From assembly GCA_965277495.1 (NCBI GenBank), contig OZ255824.1:4402001-4466000 (forward strand): a stretch of DNA of 64,000 nt. The letters are read 5' to 3'. Shown here in pieces: positions 58,971 to 64,000 of the stretch. Source of the stretch: CAHJXG01 sp965277495. Its GTDB lineage: Bacteria > Pseudomonadota > Alphaproteobacteria > Acetobacterales > Acetobacteraceae. The notes under the pieces were generated by a model. The model ran no database searches. It was not told the DNA's origin and worked only from the letters and a program-made list of their open reading frames with translations. The position numbers were made by a program, and so were the translations under genes. Each line of letters begins with the position of its first letter. Position 1 is the first letter of the stretch.

Positions 58971-60356
58971 TCAGCGGTCCGCGAGCTTGCCCAACAGGCG
59001 AGCGTGAGCCCGTAAGCCCTTGTGAAAGCACTTCCACTCGAATTTCTCGTTCGGGCTATGCACCTGGTCGTCATCGAGGCCGAAGCCCATCAGCAGGCTG
59101 TCCACGCCCAGCAGGCGGCGCATGCTTTCCACGACGGGGATGCTGCCGCCGCTGCCCATCAGCACGGCGGGGCGGCCATACTCGTCGGCCAGCACGTCCC
59201 GCGCCGCTTGGATGAAGCGGCTGTTTGAGGGAATCTCGATGCCGGGCGCGGTGCCGAATGCTTCGATGGATGCGCGCGCGTCAGGTGGCAGCCGGGCGTC
59301 GACGAAGGCGCGGAAGGCGGCGACGATGGCGCCCGGGTCCTGCCCGGGGACCAGGCGGAACGAGACCTTGGCGCCCGCCTCCGCCGCGATGACGGTCTTG
59401 CTGCCGGCGCCCTGGTAGCCGCCCCAGATGCCGTTCACGTCGGCGGTCGGGCGCGCCCAGAGCCGCTCCAGCCCGGGCCGGCCATGCTCCCCGGCGGGCA
59501 CGGACAGGCCGACGCCGCCCAGGAACGCGGCCTCGCTGAAGCCCAAGCCGGCCCATTCGGCGGCAAGGCCGGGCGGCAGTTCCGCCACTCCGTCATAGAA
59601 GCCCGGCAGTTGGATGCGGCCCTCGGTGTCGGTGAGCTCCCCCAAGATGCGGGTCAGCAGGTTGACCGGGTTCAACGCCGACCCGCCATACAGCCCGGAA
59701 TGCAGGTCGCGCTGCGCCGCGTGCACCACGAGCTCGACATAGGCGATGCCGCGGAGCCGGGTCGTGATGGCCGGGGTGTCGATGTCCCACATGTTGGTGT
59801 CGCTGATGACCGCCACGTCGGCCCGCAGCGCGTCGCGGTGCGTGGTCAGGAACGGCTCGAGGTTCGGGCTGCCGACCTCCTCCTCGCCTTCGACCAGCGC
59901 CGTCACGCGGACGGGCAGGGCGCCATATACCGAGTGCCAGGCGCGCAGGGCCTCGAGCCAGGTCATCACCTGCCCCTTGTCGTCCACGGCGCCGCGGGCG
60001 ACAACGCGGGGGCCGTGCGGACCCGCAGCCAGTACCGGGTCGAACGCCGGGCTGGCCCATAGTTCCAGCGGTTCGGCTGGCTGCACGTCGTAGTGGCCAT
60101 AGAACAGAAGATGCGGCGCGTACGGGCCAGGCCCCGGGTGATGCCCCATCACGATCGGGTGGCCCGGCGTCGCATGCAGCGCGGCGTCGAACCCCATCGA
60201 CGCCAGTTGATCCCGCACCCACGCGGCGGCGGCGTTGCAGTCGGCGGCATGGGCCGGCTGCGCGCTGACGCTCGGGATGCGCAAGAAGCTGAACCAGCGC
60301 TCGCGCGCGTCGTCGAGGGTGGCGTCGATATGGTCGAGCACGGCTTGTGTTTGCAT
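58971..60356 (-). CDS. M20-family metallopeptidase (dipeptidase-like)
   Basis: 461 residues from the ATG at 60356. Zn-dependent M20 fold: LLFYGHYDVQP (first His/Asp), GAVDDKGQVM, VEGEEEVGSPNLEPFL (catalytic Glu pair), and a dimerisation domain with LVPGQDPGAIVAAFRAFVDA. It cleaves small peptides or N-acyl amino acids. No signal peptide, so cytoplasmic. Upstream codons to 60419 have no family support. It runs directly into glpK. Confidence 0.9.
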   Translation of the reverse strand: MQTQAVLDHIDATLDDARERWFSFLRIPSVSAQPAHAADCNAAAAWVRDQLASMGFDAALHATPGHPIVMGHHPGPGPYAPHLLFYGHYDVQPAEPLELWASPAFDPVLAAGPHGPRVVARGAVDDKGQVMTWLEALRAWHSVYGALPVRVTALVEGEEEVGSPNLEPFLTTHRDALRADVAVISDTNMWDIDTPAITTRLRGIAYVELVVHAAQRDLHSGLYGGSALNPVNLLTRILGELTDTEGRIQLPGFYDGVAELPPGLAAEWAGLGFSEAAFLGGVGLSVPAGEHGRPGLERLWARPTADVNGIWGGYQGAGSKTVIAAEAGAKVSFRLVPGQDPGAIVAAFRAFVDARLPPDARASIEAFGTAPGIEIPSNSRFIQAARDVLADEYGRPAVLMGSGGSIPVVESMRRLLGVDSLLMGFGLDDDQVHSPNEKFEWKCFHKGLRAHARLLGKLADR

Positions 60357-60524
60357 GGGCGCAGTGTGGCCAGAGACGGCGCGGAGGGCTAGGGGCCATG
60401 CGTTTCGGGCGGCGGCCAATTTGGTTTAGACGACGCAATGAATCGGCGCGTGCATGGCAACCCAGTCGCCGTGCGTCCGTTGGGAGAAGCGGCGTATGCC
60501 GCATACTCGACGGAGAAACCGACG

Positions 60525-61448
60525 ATGTTCTTACGAATTGACAAGCTGCAAGCCGAGCTTCCGGCGCCGAAGAAGCAGGATCCGAACGCCGCGGCCGCAT
60601 TGCAGGAGCTGCTGGGCGGCAAGTACGGCGAGATGTCGACGCTGGGCAACTATATGTTCCAGAGCTTCAACTTCCGCAGCAAATCCAAGCTGCGCCCGTT
60701 CTACAGCCTGGTTGCGAGCATTACCGCCGAGGAGCTCGGCCATATCGAGCTGGTCTCCAACGGCGTGTCGATGCTGAATGCCGGGCCGGACGTGCCGGCG
60801 AACGAGAAGGGCGGGGCGAACATCAACGACGCGCCATTCTCGGGCATGCAGGATATCCGCCTCGCGGCCTCGTTCCTGTCCAATGGCGGTGGCTCGATGC
60901 CGATGAACAGCAACGGCGCGTCCTGGAACATGGATTTCGTGACCACCACCGGCAACGTGATCATCGACCTGCTGCACAACTTCCACCTGGAGTGCGGCGC
61001 GCGCATCCATAAGCTGCGCGTCTATGAGACGATGACGGAGCCGACCGGGCGCGAGGTTTGCGGCTATTTGCTGGTGCGCGGGTCGGTGCACGCCCATGCG
61101 TATGCGTTGGCGCTGAAGAAGCTGACGGGCGTTGCCATCGAGCAGATGCTGCCGACGCCGAATATCGAGCTTGGCAAGATTCCCGAATGCCAGAAGTATC
61201 TGGCCGAGGGTTCACACCGCCGGCTGTACCGCTTCAGCCCCGACGACTACAAGGAGATGGCGGGCATCTGGGGCGGCGGCGAGAAGGCATTGCCGGGCGA
61301 CCCGCCGGGTGAGCTGGAGGTGGTCGACGGCCATCCGGAGGGTGGCAAGATCCACGACCTGATGGGCCAAACCGCAGCGTTCTCTCCGGACTACGCCCCG
61401 GAGGAGATGTTCGAGATCGCGACCAAGCTATACAAGGCGTCGCGCTAA
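60525..61448 (+). CDS. Manganese catalase
   Basis: 307 residues from the ATG at 60525 with GGAGA upstream. Non-haem dimanganese catalase of the ferritin-like fold. The expected Mn ligands are present: E36 (GKYGEM), E70 and H73 (AEELGH), E156 (FHLECG) and H189 (GSVHAH); E156-H189 spacing equals the E148-H181 spacing in the Lactobacillus enzyme. It converts hydrogen peroxide to water and oxygen. The frame is open 29 codons upstream but without family support. Stand-alone gene, divergent from the M20 peptidase. Confidence 0.93.
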   Translation: MFLRIDKLQAELPAPKKQDPNAAAALQELLGGKYGEMSTLGNYMFQSFNFRSKSKLRPFYSLVASITAEELGHIELVSNGVSMLNAGPDVPANEKGGANINDAPFSGMQDIRLAASFLSNGGGSMPMNSNGASWNMDFVTTTGNVIIDLLHNFHLECGARIHKLRVYETMTEPTGREVCGYLLVRGSVHAHAYALALKKLTGVAIEQMLPTPNIELGKIPECQKYLAEGSHRRLYRFSPDDYKEMAGIWGGGEKALPGDPPGELEVVDGHPEGGKIHDLMGQTAAFSPDYAPEEMFEIATKLYKASR

Positions 61449-61485
61449 CAGCAGTCGCCACGCCCTGGGCAGGCGGGGCGTGGCA

Positions 61486-62085
61486 TCAGCTTTCGAGTTC
61501 GCTGTCCCAGTATAGATAATCGCGCCAACTCTCGTGCAGATAGTTCGGCGGGAACGCCCGTCCGTTGTCCTGCAGCTCCCAGGTGGAGGGCTGCGCGGGC
61601 TTCATCCGCGGGTGCATGTGGCACTCGCGCGGCAGCTTGCTGCCTTTGCGCAGGTTGCAGCCGCCGCACGCAGTCACGACGTTTTCCCAGGTCGTGCGCC
61701 CGCCGCGGCTGCGCGGGATCACGTGGTCGAACGTCAGGTCGTGCGTGGGATAGCGGTCCCCGCAGTATTGGCAACTGAATGCGTCGCGCAGGAAAACGTT
61801 GAATCGTGTGAACGCCGGCTTGCGCGCTGCCGGAATGTAGTCCTTGAGCGCAATGACGCTTGGCAGCCGCATCGACATGCTGGGCGAGTGGACCTCGTCG
61901 TCATATTCGCTGAGCACCGAGACCCGGTCGAGGAACACCGCCTTCACCGCGTCCTGCCAGCACCAGACCGAGAGCGGGAAATACGAAAGCGGCCGGAAAT
62001 CGGCGTTCAAAACTAGTGCAGGGAAATGCAAACCTCCGTCCGGCAAATCGCGCTCCTCTACGGCAGGCGCAACACCTAGGGCCAA
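61486..62085 (-). CDS. HNH-endonuclease-domain protein
   Basis: 199 residues. Conserved alphaproteobacterial HNH protein: N-terminal ALVLNADFRPLSYFPLSVWC, then CQYCGDRYPTHDLTFDHVIPRSRGG and ENVVTACGGCNLRKGS, giving two zinc-binding CxxC pairs and the catalytic H in DHV. Biological role is unknown despite wide distribution. No restriction partner is near. Confidence 0.88.
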   Translation of the reverse strand: MALGVAPAVEERDLPDGGLHFPALVLNADFRPLSYFPLSVWCWQDAVKAVFLDRVSVLSEYDDEVHSPSMSMRLPSVIALKDYIPAARKPAFTRFNVFLRDAFSCQYCGDRYPTHDLTFDHVIPRSRGGRTTWENVVTACGGCNLRKGSKLPRECHMHPRMKPAQPSTWELQDNGRAFPPNYLHESWRDYLYWDSELES

Positions 62086-62189
62086 TGTCGGAAGACCAGC
62101 CGCCAGATCGTGTGCGCCGCCAAACCTTGCCTTGTTATTGCACCGTAAACCTGGACCGGCAAGCCAGGCCGGCGGTTGTCATCGCTTCG

Positions 62190-62858
62190 TCACGCGAACA
62201 AACGTTGTAGAAACAATGCCCCGGCCGACAAGCCGGCGTCGTCGATGCCGTGGCCCAGTTTCGGGCACCAGAGCGCCTGGACGGGGATGCCGAGGCGAAC
62301 CAGCGCCGACTCGGCCGCGCCCGCCCGGCCAAACGGCACCACGTCGTCCTCCTGCCCATGCACCAGCAGGACCGGCGGATGACCCGTGCACTCCGTCGCC
62401 AGGTCTGGCGTGTCGAGCAGCGCGCCGGAGTAGGCCAGGATGCCGCGCGGCGGCGGACGGCGGCGCAGGCCGGCGTGCAACACCATCATGGCGCCCTGGC
62501 TAAAGCCCATCATCGCCACCGCATCGAGCGGCAGGCCCGCTTGCGCCAGCTCGGCGTCGATATAGGCCAGCAGCGACGGAGCGGCCTGGCGCGCGGCCGC
62601 GTCCAGCACCGCCGGGGTGCGGTCCTGCAAGCTGAACCACTGGCGCCCGGTCGGACCCTGGTCATACCGCAGCGGCGCGTCCGGCGCGACAAACAGCGCG
62701 TCCGGCAGCGCATGGGACCAAGCCGGCGCCAGGTCGATCAGGTCGTGCGCGTCGGCGCCCACGCCATGGCATAGCACGACAAGCTGACGCGGCGGGCCTT
62801 TGGACGCGGGACCCCAGCGCAATCCTGCAAGCCCGGCCATGCTGCCCCCTGCGCTCAT
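62190..62858 (-). CDS. Carboxylesterase/phospholipase-type alpha/beta hydrolase
   Basis: 222 residues from the ATG at 62858, which overlaps the SRAP stop as ATGA; a second ATG at 62840 has AGGGGG nearer. The protein has LVVLCHGVGADAHDLIDLA (oxyanion region), the nucleophile elbow GFSQGAMM, and Asp/His late (VHGQEDDVVPFG; LGHGIDD). Cytoplasmic serine esterase of the YpfH/EstB type with unknown substrate. Cotranscribed with the SRAP gene. Confidence 0.88.
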   Translation of the reverse strand: MSAGGSMAGLAGLRWGPASKGPPRQLVVLCHGVGADAHDLIDLAPAWSHALPDALFVAPDAPLRYDQGPTGRQWFSLQDRTPAVLDAAARQAAPSLLAYIDAELAQAGLPLDAVAMMGFSQGAMMVLHAGLRRRPPPRGILAYSGALLDTPDLATECTGHPPVLLVHGQEDDVVPFGRAGAAESALVRLGIPVQALWCPKLGHGIDDAGLSAGALFLQRLFA

Positions 62859-63574
62859 CCGGCCAGCGCGCCCGATGGGGTCCGCGCCCCCACTACCTCG
62901 ACATGCCCGGGCGCCAGCGGCTCGATCAGGTCCGGCCCGTTGTTGCGGACGCTGTTGACCCGGGTCGACACCGGCCAGACGCAAAGCGCCACCGGGGATG
63001 GGCGCAGCAGCGCCGCCGGGTCACCCGGCGTCTCGCCGAGCCAGGCGGCCCAATCCGCCTCCTCCAAGATCACCGGCATGCGTTCATGAAGGTGGCCGAG
63101 CGCGTCCGATGCGGTGGTCGTCACCACGGCATAGCTGCGTATGGTTTGCTCGTCCGGTCCGCGCCAGCCCTCCCATATGCCGGCCAGCGCCATGATGCGT
63201 CCGTCGGCGCGGGCAATGGCGTGCGGCTGCTTGCCGTCCGGGCGGACCTGCCACTCGTAGAAGCCGTCGATTGGAACGATGCAGCGGCGCCGGGCAAAGG
63301 CGTCGCGAAAGGTCGGCAACGTCGCGACGGTCTCGGCGCGGGCGTTGATGGGCTGCCGCACCTTTTTCGGGTCGCCCCGCGCCCAGTGCGGCAGCAGGCC
63401 CCAGCGCAGCAGGTCGAGCTGCCGCGCCCCGGTCGAGGGATGCAGCCGCACGACCGGGCCGTCCTGCGTTGGCGCCATGTTCCAGGTTGGCTGCCAATTC
63501 GGCGTGTTATTCACCGTATTGAAAATGCGGTGAAGCTCATCAGGCGATGTCGTCGAGAGATACCGTCCGCACAT
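62855..63574 (-). CDS. yedK: SRAP-family abasic-site DNA-protein crosslinker (YedK/HMCES)
   Basis: 239 residues. MCGRY places the catalytic Cys at position 2 after Met removal. N77 (PINARAE), E107 (DGFYEWQ) and H163 (HERMPVIL) complete the known active site. The protein covalently caps abasic sites in single-stranded DNA. In E. coli it is SOS-linked; I see no GTTC-N7-GTTC LexA box before it here. It is divergent from the PotF-like gene; their starts are 99 bases apart. Confidence 0.93.
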   Translation of the reverse strand: MCGRYLSTTSPDELHRIFNTVNNTPNWQPTWNMAPTQDGPVVRLHPSTGARQLDLLRWGLLPHWARGDPKKVRQPINARAETVATLPTFRDAFARRRCIVPIDGFYEWQVRPDGKQPHAIARADGRIMALAGIWEGWRGPDEQTIRSYAVVTTTASDALGHLHERMPVILEEADWAAWLGETPGDPAALLRPSPVALCVWPVSTRVNSVRNNGPDLIEPLAPGHVEVVGARTPSGALAG

Positions 63575-63673
63575 CTTTTCTTAACCTCGGCATCTTACCT
63601 TGGCGCGCCGGGGCGGTCTTTCAATCGCGCCGCGCGCTGGCTAGGTTCGCGCGAGGTTTGGGAAGGTGCTGCA

Positions 63674-64000
63674 ATGGCTTGGGGTCGGAGGCTTATTCCG
63701 TTGTTGCTGTTGCTGGCGGGGCATGCCGCCCTGGCGCAGGAACGCGTGGTGAATGTCTATAACTGGTCCGACTACATCGACCCCAAGGTGCTGGAACGCT
63801 TCACCGCCGCGACCGGCATCAAGGTCCAATACGATGTCTATGACAGCCTGGAGACGCTGGAGGGCAAGCTGCTGGCGGGCAAGTCCGGCTATGACGTCGT
63901 CGTGCCCACGGCCGAGCCGACATTCTCCCGGCTGATCGCCGCCAAGGCGCTGCAGCCGCTCGACCGGGCTAAGATCCCGAACTGGTCGAACCTCGATCCG
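63674..64000 (+). CDS. PotF-like polyamine ABC transporter binding protein, N-terminal part
   Basis: 109 codons before the window ends. Signal peptide PLLLLLAGHAALAQ is followed by ERVVNVYNWSDYIDPKVLER, the standard beginning of PotF/SpuD putrescine-binding proteins (NWSDYI pocket), and YDVYDSLETLEGKLLAGKSG. It would deliver putrescine or spermidine to an ABC permease whose genes are likely beyond the window end. The ATG at 63674 has GGAAGG about 8 bases upstream. Confidence 0.85.
   Translation, partial: MAWGRRLIPLLLLLAGHAALAQERVVNVYNWSDYIDPKVLERFTAATGIKVQYDVYDSLETLEGKLLAGKSGYDVVVPTAEPTFSRLIAAKALQPLDRAKIPNWSNLDP

Overview
The window is chromosomal DNA of a high-GC alphaproteobacterium. Gene orders (tsaD divergent from hemC-hemD-mitofilin-hemY; maeB divergent from mutS-glnD; rimP-nusA-ylxR-infB-rbfA-truB-rpsO-pnp) and protein flavour fit Rhodospirillales, most likely Acetobacteraceae; this placement is inference from gene content. 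Nearly everything is housekeeping or ordinary accessory metabolism. I see no rRNA, tRNA, CRISPR array, intact insertion sequence or prophage.

Layout. 1-3.8 kb: end of a histidine phosphatase, a D-tartrate dehydratase that keeps every catalytic residue, a CsbD-like stress protein, trpS and a secreted cupin. 3.8-4.5 kb: a gene-poor, locally AT-richer stretch with possible gene remnants. 4.5-13.1 kb: murJ, gpsA, rlmJ and tsaD on the minus strand, divergent from hemC, hemD, a mitofilin-like protein and hemY. 13.1-20.8 kb: an MBL-fold hydrolase and a dipeptide-type ABC transporter whose binding-protein gene lies on the opposite strand with an acetyltransferase and an SDR protein. 21-23.5 kb: copC-copD, then a small membrane protein behind a canonical alphaproteobacterial LexA box. 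23.5-33 kb: a hybrid histidine kinase, glnD and mutS (minus), divergent from maeB and kgtP. 34.5-41.9 kb: bactofilin, EI24 membrane protein, adenosine kinase-like sugar kinase, typA, small secreted proteins and ampG. 41.8-46.8 kb: PhoR-like kinase and LpoA-like lipoprotein, divergent from rsmI, then a nitronate monooxygenase. 46.8-56.5 kb: the complete rimP-to-pnp transcription/translation operon, with a promoter and a leader terminator upstream of rimP. 56.6-64 kb: a frameshifted hicA with intact hicB, glpK, an M20 peptidase, manganese catalase, an HNH protein, a carboxylesterase, an SRAP protein, and the start of a PotF-like binding protein.

The observations most worth following are the LexA box in front of an 87-residue single-span membrane protein (candidate SOS division inhibitor), the attenuator-like terminator in the rimP-nusA leader, the ylxR gene whose conserved N-terminus has no ordinary start codon, the broken HicA beside intact HicB, and an SDR protein lacking the catalytic Tyr and Lys.
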